Below are positions 1-10,987 of a stretch of 64,000 nt of DNA, piece after piece. The stretch spans positions 340,061-404,060 of the forward strand of contig NBIV01000039.1 in NCBI GenBank assembly GCA_003194525.1, in the 5' to 3' direction. The translations under genes were made by a program, and so were the position numbers. The notes under the pieces were generated by a model. That model searched no databases, was not told the DNA's origin, and saw only the letters and a program-made list of their open reading frames with translations. The stretch is from Gracilariopsis chorda. Taxonomy: Eukaryota; Rhodophyta; Florideophyceae; Gracilariales; Gracilariaceae. How positions within the stretch are numbered: position 1 is the stretch's first letter; every line of letters begins with the position of its first letter.

Positions 1-321
1 AATAACTAGAACCGAGCTTTCCTGAAATGTTTTGGAACCTCATAACCCTGAAGATATTTACTTGAACTCTTTTTCTTCTTCCAGCATACAAAAGGAACGA
101 TTTAGGACGGTTGTGTGGCTTGTTGGGAGAACTCTTGAAGGCATTCCCTATGGAGCAAATATCGCTGGGATGCAAGGGCACAAAATATTCGTCAAGGCCT
201 TGCACGTCTGAGTTCTTCATATCTGTAGTACCGACCAATCACTGGCACACTCTCAGCGGGGTCTGGGACGTGTGGTGCAGAGCGCCATCGGTCACCTCGA
301 TGTTCTCTCATATATTCGGGG
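1..321. other. Unassigned sequence left of the Helitron relic
   Basis: No domain, repeat or RNA gene is recognisable here. Short open frames exist on both strands but none resembles a known family. It may be the decayed 5' part of the Helitron that is recognisable from about 322; no Helitron 5' terminus could be placed. Confidence 0.4.
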
Positions 322-1415
322 TTGGTGCTTCGTAATCGTATGTGCAAGTATTGTGGCGCAGTTCTGCTTGGTACGGAGACCGAAGAAACATACTGTGGAT
401 GTAAAACCTCCAGATCACTTTGGCTTTTTGTCTCAAGATTGCGTATCACTTCGCAACCTAAAGATATACATTGCTTACGTTCGTTTCAAACGCTGTCTAC
501 CTTAAGTGTGTTATTTGCAACCGTTGTCACATTCATGGATATAAAATTTGTTCCGAGCAGAGGTCCGTTACTTCTTCCACTTCAATTCAATGCATCTCCT
601 CCTTTTCCAAGCCGAGATGTGCGCTACACATATTTGTGTTCGGTAGGTCCTCCGAGTCTTAATTCACAGGATTATTATTCTTCTTTCACGAGAAGAATTG
701 TGTCTAGCCTGAATACTAGATACTTTGTTCCAAGTTATACGATCTTTTGCAACAAAGACCAGATACTGTCCGGTAGACATATAGATATTTTATTCAGACC
801 AGACAAAAGTGCTGGGAGGAGACCAAACGCGTACGAGTTTACTCTGGATATCTGTGCAGACGCTGTTCAGGAAGGAATAGTTGTCTGGAATTGTCAAGGT
901 CCCAATGAAGCCCAAATGGAGGTGAGCTTCGTTTCGGGGCCTTTACCAGAAGAAAGCAGAGGAAGACCTCTTGCAACGAGAGCTTCTATCGTAGAGCGAA
1001 GTGGACTGTTCAGTTAGGAAATCCCAGTTGCCCAGCTTGCAGGAGGAAAAGAATCCCTTCACATGTCAACCTGAAATCTTCGACGTCAAGGTGTCAAGTA
1101 CGAGCATTTGATTCCTGAAAAATGGAAGTTGAAAAAGAGGCTTTTACACTGCTCTACCCTTACAGTGCGACTCATGCCCCGTGTGATACAGCAACATATA
1201 TTTCATCAAGAGATGCGAACAACCGAAACGAAAGGAGCTTAACATGGGGAGAAGGATCTAAGCGAAAACTGTACACCAATAATATGCTGCTGAAATCTGG
1301 TATTTGTTTTCGGCAATGGTTGCTTCGTACTAGCACAAACCTGGAAAATTTGAGACTACGTTACTTGGAACCAGAATACATGAGAATGGTTGAAAATTGT
1401 GAGCAGTGGGCTTGA
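322..1415 (+). pseudogene. Helitron RepHel, N-terminal part (broken)
   Basis: The frame open from 322 to 1017 contains MCKYCGA followed 12 residues later by YCGC, matching the Cys pairs near the N terminus of Helitron proteins; the start shown by the frame is a TTG and is not a real start. A second block at 1122-1415 reads FTLLYPYS, then KSGICFRQWLLRTSTNLENLR and LRYLEPEYM. This matches the part of the Helitron-like N domain just upstream of the nuclease, where the family has a PLLFPYG-like motif and a long RLFQQYLVDAY-like helix. The two blocks are in different frames and separated by stops. No function is expected. Confidence 0.65.
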
Positions 1416-1796
1416 ACCTATACCGGAACAGCTGTATTTAGCCCTCTCGTTAAACTCTACCTTCTAGGTAACCACAAAAACTCTCCAGCGTACTGGAGAA
1501 AGCAGGGACTGGCTCCATAAGCAATAGTCGCATGCCTGGGCTCCCCGATGCTTTTTCTCAAAGTCAAAATAAACGTATTGCAGGAAGAGATGAAAAGGCT
1601 TAGTATGGACAACAAAAAAACCGGAGCATTTTCTCCACAGAGATACAGAAGCCGTCTTTTTAATAGACCTGATCTTATTGTAAGAGTGTATAACCAGTAT
1701 GTATATTCATTCATGAAGGTTCTATAGTATAATTCAGAACAGCTTATTGGCCTGAAATGCGTTGGGATTGCCGTCAGACTTTGGTTTCAGGACAGA

Positions 1797-2902
1797 AATA
1801 CTCCACATTATCACATTCTTGTTTGGTTGGAGAGGGGCGTAATTGAAGATTCTGAGATCATTGACACTTTGATCAAAGCCAAACTGCCTCGGGATGGCTC
1901 GCCTAAAGCCCAAAAATTAAGAAAATTGGTGAAGAAGAATTCAATATACCCAGACACTCCGTATATTGTCCTTGTTGCATCTCTGACGGAAGGTGCCAAT
2001 TTGGGTATGATCGACAAAAACTTGTAACTGAAGCAACGAGAAATGAGTACAATGAGCAAGTTACCTACTATAGAAGAAGCAAAGGGGATTTGAAAGTGAT
2101 TCTGTACAATCCAGATCTCACGATGAAGTAAAAAGCTCTCATCAGTGTTGGAAAAACCCAAGGTGGCAGTGATGTAGCATACGTAATTTATCATGCTTTC
2201 AAGAGTTTCAAAGAACAGGATTTGGTTGTATCAAGTCGAATGGGAAGCCAATCAGATGCACAGAGCGATATGCTTCAAAATGAGATCATGGCCTACTTGA
2301 GAGCGAGAGTGGTGCGCGTGTGTAAAGCTGCATAGAAGTTATTTGAGTTCAGGCATGTTCGAAAGAATCCAAAGGTACAGGCACTTGACATACATCTCTG
2401 CTGTGGAGAACGACAGGTTCTGATTCGAAACGTAAGGGTGCCTAGACGTCTGAAGTCTTCCTTGCTGGAAAGATACTTCAAACGAATCTCCCAAAACATG
2501 GACCTGGACTAAATGACATACTATGAGACTGTACGCGTATATAATAAGCTACCCTGCTCTGTATCAGAGTCCAAATCTACTTGGGATCGGAGAAGTCCAC
2601 GAACTTACGTCGTGCAACGATCAGAAAATGATCGAACTGTGACTTGAATTAGATTTGCTTCTCCCGCAAATCTCGAACTCTTTGCTCCTCAAATATTGCT
2701 CATGAACTCGGAATCCAGCTCCTTTAATGGTCCAAAACGTGTTGGGAGCAAATCTTACTCAACTCATAGACAAGCTGCAGTAGCGTGTGGAAAATATATC
2801 TATGGAGACGAGTATGAAACGGCTTTTTATGAGGCAGTAGAATACTATTCTACTCCTGGTGAGCTGTTTTACTGGGCCGTCACTTCTTTCCAACAAGGGT
2901 AA
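1797..2902 (+). pseudogene. Helitron RepHel, HUH nuclease part (broken)
   Basis: TPHYHILVWLERG at 1800-1838 is the HUH motif of rolling-circle Rep nucleases (His-Tyr-His at 1806-1814), followed by the acidic segment ending in LRKLVKKNSIY. At about 2168-2203 AYVIYHAFK resembles the Tyr-containing motif 3, which in active Helitrons supplies the DNA-cleaving tyrosines. At about 2284-2520 EIMAYLRARVV, a stop, then KLFEFRHVRKNPKVQALDIHL and LLERYF match the conserved segment after the nuclease. At 2651-2902 RFASPANLELFAPQILLMN and the following 68 residues match the linker before the helicase. Several frame changes and stops separate the blocks. In the family this domain nicks and joins single strands at the element ends. 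Confidence 0.7.
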
Positions 2903-3283
2903 GATCCTAAAACTGCGATTGAAAAGAACTAACGAGCTCTAGCTGCATATATATAACCGAAGGGAAGACAGCACAAATAAGAGAAAAACTACTTCGAAGA
3001 ATCACTAAAATTTCGCACAGAAATGGTGGTCGGATCATCAGAAATGATCTCTTCTTTCATCATACTGTATCATGAACGCATCCCATATAGATTGGACTGC
3101 AATTAGCAGAGAAACGAGCTTAAGTGCGTTGCAGCTCTTCTTTGAGTCCAGGCAAAGGTTGAAAGGGCAGTATGATGACCTAACCAAAGGTTAGAAGCAC
3201 GTCTATGACAAATTGATGAGAGAAATACAATACTGAGAGTAAATGGGAGAGTATGAAAGACTCAACACACACGGAACCTTTTT

Positions 3284-4640
3284 TTCTTACAGGGACGAGT
3301 GAGGACAGAGATGATTCTTCTTGTATCTTTGCTGACAGATATTGTTGAGCATGAAAGCCTATTGGTGCAGATGAAAGCCACGACAGGTATTGCTGCTGCA
3401 ATATATGAAGGCGGAAGAACTCTTCATAGTTTGCTTGGATTGGAGTTGATGAAACCAAATATTCGCAAAGCAAAGAGCGTCAGACACTTTCTAGGTACTT
3501 ACCACGATCACAGAGAGCAGAAAAGATACGGAAGACTCTTTTGCTGGTAGTTGGTGAAGCTTCAATGGGCCCGAAAATGCTCTTCGAGATTGTGAACACC
3601 ATACTGAAATAGGGAAGAAACTCTACGAAACACTTTGGAGGCATGGTAGTAGTTATGGCAGGTGACTATATGCAACTGCGTCAATTGGTTCCAAGAACGA
3701 ACAAAGCATCCGAAAGGGATTGGACAATTCTTGTTATTCCAGTGGGTCTCCAACGGGAGCGTCCATGGTATTCTTGCGAGCTTTGGGACAGAAGAGGCAA
3801 AGTTCTTTGCCTTGCAGAACAGGTTCCTCGACAAGATGATCCAGTTATTGCTAAATGTTTGCTGAGTGTTGGTAGTGGACGTTTCTAGAATCTGCAAGGT
3901 TTCCATTCATTTCCAAGTCATATGTACACGAATTGTACAGGTTGTTGTGGAAATTGTTTACAACACGGAAGAAAAAAGATGTAAAGCTCAACCGATTGAT
4001 TGTTGCGCCAACAAATCAAATAGTGGAGGAAGGTAACCAGACCGCATTGGACTACTTCCAAGGAAGGATGTTTGACTTGAATTTTACAACGACGATCGTT
4101 CCCGATCGAGCGCCAACCCGTGAACAATTTAACACAAATAGTTTCTTTTGACCTGAACTGCAGTATAATTGAGCTTCAACTGGAGTCCTGCACCGTCATG
4201 TGAAGCTGATATTGGGTGTTCTTGTTATGTTTATTCGAAATGTAATGCACTCGCGCTTGCTGAATGGAAAGATGTTTATCGTTACCAGGATTCCTCGCAG
4301 AGTGATTTCACTTTCGTGCATTGATGGACATGGTAAAATTGAGTAAAGCTTTTTACTGCACCGCATTGACGTTGTATTTGAGTTTGCAGATGCAAAATGA
4401 GACGTGGACAGTTTCCCATCAGATTGGCATTTGCAGCAACTGTGCTTAAAGCGCAACGAAAAAGGCTGAAGAAAATGACATTTGACTTCCAAACAAACGT
4501 TTTTCGCCGGGACAGGTACCCGTTGGAAATTGGCGTGTGAGAGCATCTGATGATGTGTTGCTGCTTCATAATGAAGACAAGACACCCCAAAATGCGTACG
4601 ATTTCTTTCCAATGCCAGTAAGCATCAAAATCCCTGTTCT
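3284..4640 (+). pseudogene. Helitron RepHel, Pif1-type helicase part (broken)
   Basis: Pif1/RecD-type SF1 helicase motifs appear in order. FFLQGRVRTEM at about 3285 sits where Walker A should be, but the GKT is gone. ATTGIAAAIYEGGRTLHSLLGLEL at about 3380-3450 is motif Ia. LLVVGEASMGPKMLFE at 3541-3588 is Walker B with the first Asp replaced by Gly. VVVMAGDYMQLRQLVP at about 3646 is motif III, DDPVIAKCLLSVGSGRF at about 3835 follows, LIVAPTNQIVEEGN at about 3990 comes next, VKLILGVLVMFIRN at about 4200 follows, and FPIRLAFAATVLKAQRKRLKK at about 4411 is the terminal motif. Stops and frameshifts between blocks, plus losses in Walker A and B, make it inactive. Confidence 0.75.
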
Positions 4641-4794
4641 ACAAGACGCTGTAGAATTTGTAGAGGCGCATCACTAGATTGGCATAGTTCAGTTTATGCC
4701 TAAACCAAACTTTGTGCGGATATATTATGCAAACTTTCGGCCGTGGCGCGAAGGCCCTTTTTTTGGAACAAAATAAGGGTTGCTTAAATTGGTT
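4641..4794. other. Unassigned spacer between Helitron relic and LTR
   Basis: Nothing recognisable. It may hold the decayed Helitron 3' end or the degraded U5 end of the neighbouring LTR; the junction between the two elements could not be placed to the base. Confidence 0.4.
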
Positions 4795-5338
4795 ACAGTT
4801 CACTACAACCATGCATAGAGTTATCCCAGCACATGGCAACGAAGCATGGTAAGTGAAACAACCATGGCAAAAATGTGGCAGCAAGTCACAGCTCTTTAAA
4901 ATGATTTACTTCCGTCATCATGACCATGACAATGCAGAAATTCAAGTGAAACCGCATCAATATCGATACAGTACGTCCTTCGCGTACCGTGCATGTGCTG
5001 GAACACACACTGATACGTCTGCAACACCGTGATGTACCTGTAAACCAGGTGCAGCCACACAGAATCTCATGCACGATTTCCACTCCCATTATGCCAAGTG
5101 GCCCATGCTGTGGCTACAACCCATAACATTTACACCACTTTATAACCACGTACTGCGTAAGGTAAAATGCAGTACCCAATCATAAGCCCGTTTCACGTTG
5201 AGTTCTAGCACACGCGCATATGCGCTTTTACAAAGGAGGTGCTCAAAAGTGCCCACCGTCATATGCCACTTTGTTTCCAAGTAGTCTACCATAATGTCCT
5301 AGGGCTATCAGGCACTCGACCACGTGACAACATCAACA
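4795..5338 (-). repeat. 3' LTR of copia element A (truncated)
   Basis: It aligns by eye to the LTR at 10125-10987, including the block with a GTACCTGTAAACCAG stretch and the U3 promoter block at 5169-5230, and ends in CATCAACA at 5338 directly next to the pol stop codon of element A. Compared with the 863-bp full LTR, the R/U5 end is missing or unrecognisable toward 4795. The left boundary is approximate. Confidence 0.7.
5169..5230 (-). promoter_or_regulatory. U3 promoter block of element A LTR
   Basis: Contains the palindrome GCGCATATGCGC at 5214-5225, a degenerate CAACGTGAAAC and an inverted CCAAT-type motif, the same order as in every other LTR of this window. Its role as an enhancer/promoter is inferred from position and conservation. 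Confidence 0.5.
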
Positions 5339-8300
5339 CTCCTCCTGGAGTTCCTGATGAAGTCCAGCTCGTTCCAATATCACTCGTGCAGCGGCAGGGC
5401 CAAGTGGCTTGGTGAGGATGTCAGCGTCATTGTCTTCATTCGGAACATAGTTCACAGTTATTAATGTGTCCTTGAGTAGTTGCCTAATGAATTGTACCTT
5501 GAAGTCTTCATGCGTCGCACGCCCAGAACGGCAAGGTTCACCAACAACCCACTCAATAGCACATTGGTTGTCCGAAAGGATTGGGACACTGTTATCAACT
5601 GCTATTCCACACTCCCTCAGCACACGTGATATCCGAAGTATCTGTTGCGCCACCATTACCAATGCATAGTACTCGGCCTCACCAGTAGACAGTGCAACTA
5701 AGCATTGCTTATGAGCACCAAAGAAACATGAGCTGGAGCCAAATTTAATCAAATACCCAGACAAAGACTTGCGATCTGTGGTATCACCCGCAAAATCAGA
5801 GTCTACAAGAGCATTTAAACATAGATGTCCATGCCGGTACACTAAATTATGATCACCAGTACCACGTAGGTATCGTAACACAAGTTTGGCTGCTTGATGG
5901 CAGTATGCAGTAGGAGTATTCTGGAAGCGCGCCAGTATAAAAACAGGAGCCAAAATGTCCAAACGCGTACGTAATGCCAAGAACAGCAGAGACCCGATCA
6001 TCTGCTGGTAGAACTGAACATCACGAGGTGATTTATCCTTCTCCAAATGTAGTGAAGTAAAGAACGATTCACCAATAGGGCTTGGTGCTGGTTTCGAATT
6101 CTGCACTCCAAACCTGCGCAGTATCCATTCGATATACATGGGTTGTGCAAGTTTCACACTCAACAGCTGGCCACTGGAGTCCATCTTCCAGGTAAATGCA
6201 ACACCTACATAGAGTCCGATACGATCCTCAACACGCAGATCATACGGTTCCTTGGGCTCCTCTAAGATTCGGGACCGTTTTTCAGCACTTGGCGTGAAGA
6301 TGAGAAGGTCATCCAAGTATAACAGGATTTATGCATAGGTATTCGTGGTCAACTTGCACAGGAACACGCATGATTCACTAGGCCGTTCTTCAAATCCGAA
6401 GCCTTTAATATCAGTACTGAAACTGGTGTGCCACGCAAGGTGAGCCTGTTTCAGTCCATATATGGTTTTTAGCAGTTTAAAACAACGCGACCTCAGCCCA
6501 GGTATACCACGCAGAGACATTACCCAAACGTCTTCCTTTAGGTCACCATTGAGGAACGCGGTCTTGATGTTAACCTGTGCGACATACATGTGCATGCACA
6601 GCATAAGGTACAAGAACATGCAAACCAAGTTGAAAGATACAACCGGTGCATACGTCTCCATGTAATCCTGACTATATGTCTGGTGGTTCCCTCCTCCTAC
6701 GATTCGAGCTCGCAATCGGTCCACTGAGGCGTCTGCATCACCTTTCACTTTACGAATGTGTGAAGGTAAAGGCTGTGACTGCAGTGAGTCATCTGGAACC
6801 CAAGTACCTTTTTCGTTTAGTGCTGTGAGCTCTTCATCAATGGCGCTCTCCCATTATGCTCTTTCCGATGGAGTTGAAGATAATGCCTCCTGAAGTGCTG
6901 GGTCGTCACTTGTGGTCACTTCGATTTGAGAGGTAGCGGCAACAGCCATATTCCACAAGCGCTGTGGTGCATGCCGACTGCGACGAGGGTATTTGGATTA
7001 TGGTTCGGGATGAACATTGGACTCATCAATATGACTAGAATCCTCGTTAGCGTCCTCCTCAAAATTGGTATCGCTCGCAGCATTGTCAATGCTTGGAGTT
7101 TGAATCTCATTCAAAGTTTTTGTAGGTTGGTGTGGTGCATCCTGTGCATCGGTTTCTGTGTCTGACCTAAGTTCTCCAAATTCATGGAGTGAAAAATCAT
7201 CCGAACTGTCACTAGAGCTCTCATACCCAGCGCTACTATAGTCAACGTCTGATGCACTTTCGTCATCCATATAGTTTACGAGGTATGGGGCACCAGGGAA
7301 TGTAGATTCATCAAAATTGACATGCCGGGATCTCACGATTCGAGGTATCTCATAGTCACCAGTGACCAGAACCTCGTAAACACCATGCTTCCGAGTCTGC
7401 AATTACACTCCCTCAAGTGCAAGAGACTCGACCTTGGTGGCCGGGTTCATTTTCAATACATATGCTGCGCATCCAAACACTCTAGCATGCTTCAAAGATG
7501 GCTTATTACCAGTCACCAACAGGTATGGAGTTGAGCCAGTGGTAGAGTGTGGAACTCTGTTGCGAATATAAATAACATATTTGAGTGCATAGGGCCATAG
7601 GCATTCTGGCAAGTTGGCCTGAATCAGCAAAGCTCGAGCAGCTTCTTCGATGGTGCGATTGATGCGCTCGGCAATTGCGTTATGTTCCGGTGTATAAGGA
7701 GGTGAGAACGACGTTCCCTGCAGACCATTGGAATCGTTTTCTTGTAACGCAATTTACTCCTCTGCATTGTCCGAGTGCAAATTTTGAACAAGCACATGCG
7801 CTCCTCCAAGCTGCTGGAGCTTCTGCCCTATACCCAAAAACACTTCCCCAATTTCAGATCTATGCAACATGACGCCGAGGAAGGCATCTCGAGAGCGTTC
7901 ATCGATAAACGCAGACGCATACTGAAAATGATCTGGAAACGATGGCAGCAGAGGAACAATGATGTCCGAGTGCACAATGTCTCCAATCTCCTTTGATCGT
8001 TTGAATTTTCCCAAAAACGGAAGTTTATGTGCTTTGCCAAGTCGGCATGGTCGACATACCTCCTCCATATGATTCAGCCTTGGCACTCCATCAACTTGCT
8101 CGTGTACCTTTTGAAGGTCTCGTGGATTCGTATGTGCAAGTCGGCAGTGCCACAGCTTTGTGACGTCTTGGTCTTTTGCGGATAGTAGCCTTGTGTGATC
8201 TGTGTACTCGATGGTACATGGCAGCGTTTACAACCTAGAACGTGTGTCTCGTTGACCACATCCAATTTCAAACCCCTCTTCGTGGGTAAGGCAAACCTGA

Positions 8301-9471
8301 CTTGCGCCGAACAGCGACTGTATTCCTTTATCGGCCATACGACCAACAGACACTAAGTTGTATCCAAGATCTGGGACATGGAGTACATCCGTCAATCGGA
8401 GGTTCGCCTCGACGAAGGGCAGTAAAGCATCCCCTTGTTGTGTGGCCGTGACTGTGGTATTGTCAGCAAGTTCAATACGCCTCGGAAATCTGTCAAACAG
8501 TGTGTTGGGCACAAACTCAGAAGCAGAACAAAAGAAATGGGACGGGGAACCACTGTCTGCATACGTATCCATGCTCTTACACACAGATGGGAGCACTGTA
8601 GACTTCTCGACACCCATTCTCGCGATCTCAATCTTGGACACCCTTCGTGATGACTTGCCAGAGTGTTTAGACTTGTCACCTGAACCAGCTTTGAGTTGGT
8701 CCATGATGACTTTGCGTAAACGGTTGTCCGGATTTTCAGGATTCAGGTGGCATCGGTCCTGTGTGGGTCCATCGTGTTCGCAGAAAGCGCAATGGTAACC
8801 GTTTTTGGTGGCAACAGCATAAGCACGCCCATTGGACTCAATGTTGGAGTTGGAATCTGATATATTACCAACCTTTTCGCCCCTACTTTAAAGTTTGTTA
8901 CGTCCACTAGAACGGCCATTACCTTTACCTCGGTTCTTTTTACGGTAACGACCACGAGTGGCACTGACAGAACCAAGTTGACGAGCATTGTACTCATCAA
9001 TCAGGGTAGTCGCCACATAGTCCCACGTCAATTCCGATATCTCCTTAGTCCTAAGTATCACAGCAGTTGACTATAGTGAGCAGTTGGGGTCGATAGAGGC
9101 TGGTAATATTGGAGGCTTATGTGACTCTGGAATGGCAGCATCCTTCCCCATTCGGTCTAATTGTGAGAATAAAGAGGCAAACTGGTCCATAAATTCTGAC
9201 ATATTCTGCCCATTATATGATGGTTTCACATGCGTTTTCGCATTTCGCCATGAGTGGGAAACTGCCTTGAACAGCACTAGAGGTTGAATTGTGAGTCATT
9301 GTGGCACTAGATGCCTCATCAAGGGTTGATGCCATTACATTCCAAACACCTTAATGTGATATGCGGCACGAAGTCGATGTCGCCATAGCGTATAAATCTC
9401 ACCACGCTTACCATGAAAGTGTGGGGTTTTCAAACCAGAGTGGGTTTCAGACTCAACTTCAGAGTCAGATA
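5333..9471 (-). pseudogene. Copia element A gag-pol (degenerate)
   Basis: Reading leftward from 9471: a gag block SDSEVESETHSG whose ATG is now ATA; gag core; a zinc knuckle near 8780 whose His is Pro; a protease block DTYADSGSPSHFF near 8590; integrase with CRPCRLGKAHKLPF and LHSDNAEE at about 7760-8050; reverse transcriptase at 6332-6748 (AFLNGDLKEDVWVM); then YLDD and RNase H at 5333-6328 (LVDSDFAGDTTDRKSLSGYL). A TAA at 6329-6331 falls five codons before YLDD, as in element C. The terminal stop lies inside the LTR start. Many other stops and frameshifts are present. Family knowledge: such a polyprotein supplies capsid, protease, integrase, RT and RNase H. This copy cannot move on its own. 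Confidence 0.85.
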
Positions 9472-10124
9472 TACTTCTAGAAGGAGCTGAAACACCAATG
9501 AATATATACTTCTAAGCAGAGTGAGGGATTCAATGCTTTTCAAATTCCGATTACCAAGAGAGGGAAAGTGTTGAATCGGAGGGTCAGCCAAGAACTTGCA
9601 GCTGAGATCACACTAAAATAGGAATGCTGGAGTGGAGTAATGCCAGAACTGGACAGCAAGGGCGCCAGTGAAGACCGTGTAACCAAGTCTCAACGCTCGT
9701 CCAGGCGCGTCTGGTACGCGAGTCACAGGCAGAGTTCAGCTCCTCGGCGCCTGGAGGATACTCACAAGTGGCTCTGAAGCGCACTCGGAAAAGAAAATGA
9801 AAGATGAAAGTTCGTAAAAGCGGGCGCACTGACAGGAGAAACTACATCCGCTACCCTAAGGGTTGAACCCATGGACCTTGGATGCTCTCTCCAGGAGCGA
9901 GGTGGGATTTTCTTCGACCTGCCCTACTCCGCGCACTTCACGAGTAGAGTGTTCAATCCGTACGAACGTCCCAAGGAGGTTACTCACAAGCGCGATATGC
10001 TTTTACCAGTTAACCCCTGCTGGTCTGTTGCGGGATATCACCTCGATCTTACGCGCGCACGCAAAAATAAAAGATGTTTACACGGAGCGACGTCTGCAAG
10101 TATCGAAGCTCTGGGCCCATAACC
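9472..10124 (-). other. 5' leader of copia element A
   Basis: Non-coding stretch between the LTR and gag of element A. It carries the primer-binding site at 10111-10124, a hairpin block at 9822-9880 and a near-palindrome CCAGGCGCGTCTGG at 9701-9714, all counterparts of elements in the leaders at 13785-14503 and 53128-53914. No gene is visible. Confidence 0.7.
10111..10124 (-). other. Primer-binding site (half-tRNA iMet type)
   Basis: On the - strand this reads GGTTATGGGCCCAG directly after the LTR end. It is complementary to the anticodon arm of initiator tRNA-Met, as in Drosophila copia, where a cleaved tRNA half primes minus-strand DNA. Confidence 0.75.
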
Positions 10125-10987
10125 TGTTCATATGAGATGATGTTGATAGATGATGTTGCGGTTTGTTGATATGAAATGATGTTGAGAGATGATGTTGGGC
10201 TTCGGCAGAAATGAAAAGGAAAGAAAGAAAGAAAATAAAGAGTGAAGGTTGCCAGGCTTGCAGGCAAGTTTACTTGGTAGTGGAACTTCAGCTTGTTATA
10301 TAGCACCTCTACGTCACACTGCAACTACAAGAAAACACTATACCACTAAGTGGGGACACCCAATACTACCAATCATGATCAAACATAACACAATAAGGGT
10401 TGCACGCACTGATGACAGCTTAGTACTACCATGCATAACAACATTACAACACATTACAACCACGCACACCAAGTGAACAAATCATTCAACAATACGCAAC
10501 AAGTGAAACAGACATGCCAACCATGTGCCAGCATTTGACAGCACTGTTTAAACACTTACTTGCATCATCATGACTATGAAAAAGCACAAATTCACATGCC
10601 ACCGCATCCATGTACATACCATAGGTGTGTTGCGCGCATGGCACGTGCTTACTTGCACTACTGCACATATGCAACACCTGCATGTACCTGTAAACCAGAT
10701 GTAGCCACACATATTCCTAAGTACCATGCCCATTCAACTTATGCCAAGTGGCCAGTTCCATGCCCATGACCCATACGATGCACAACACTTGAACCAATGC
10801 ATTGCATATGAGTATATGCAGTAGCCAATCATAAGCCCGTTTCACGTTGGGTTTGAGAACACACGCATATGCGCTATTTCAAAGCAGCTCTCAAGAACAG
10901 CCCTCCGTTATGTGAAACTTTGTTTCCAAGTGCTGCACCATGATGTCCCAGGACTACCAGGCACTCGACCATGTGCTAACATCAACA
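10125..10987 (-). repeat. LTR shared by copia elements A and E
   Basis: On the - strand it starts TGTTGATGTTAGCACA and ends CATATGAACA. Immediately to its right is the pol end of element E (CTCGAGGAGGAG), and immediately to its left the primer-binding site of element A. It is therefore both the 3' LTR of E and the 5' LTR of A, a tandem arrangement. The U3 promoter block is at 10818-10876, and a TATATAA lies near the R region at about 10295-10305. Near the U5 end are several short ATGATGTTGA-like repeats. Confidence 0.85.
10818..10876 (-). promoter_or_regulatory. U3 promoter block of A/E LTR
   Basis: Core palindrome CGCATATGCG at 10864-10873, then on the - strand CAACGTGAAAC and GATTGGCTACTGCA. 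The order and spacing match the LTRs of lineages B and C although the flanking LTR sequence does not align. Function inferred. Confidence 0.5.

Larger units (their letters stand above)
322..4640 (+). mobile_element. Degenerate Helitron (Rep/helicase relic)
   Basis: The + strand carries, in the correct order, scattered blocks of a Helitron RepHel protein: an N-terminal Cys-rich block, the Helitron-like N domain, the HUH nuclease block, the segment between nuclease and helicase, and Pif1-type helicase motifs up to the last one. The reading frame shifts repeatedly and contains many stops, so the copy is long dead. Neither the TC 5' end nor the CTRR 3' end with its hairpin could be identified. 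The 3' side abuts a copia LTR of the opposite orientation at about 4.8 kb. Assignment rests on motif order and sequence resemblance read by eye. Confidence 0.75.

Noticed and set aside
1122-1415. Helitron block as an independent host gene
   Set aside because: Flanked in order by other Helitron blocks in shifted frames; the frame is short and has no independent features.
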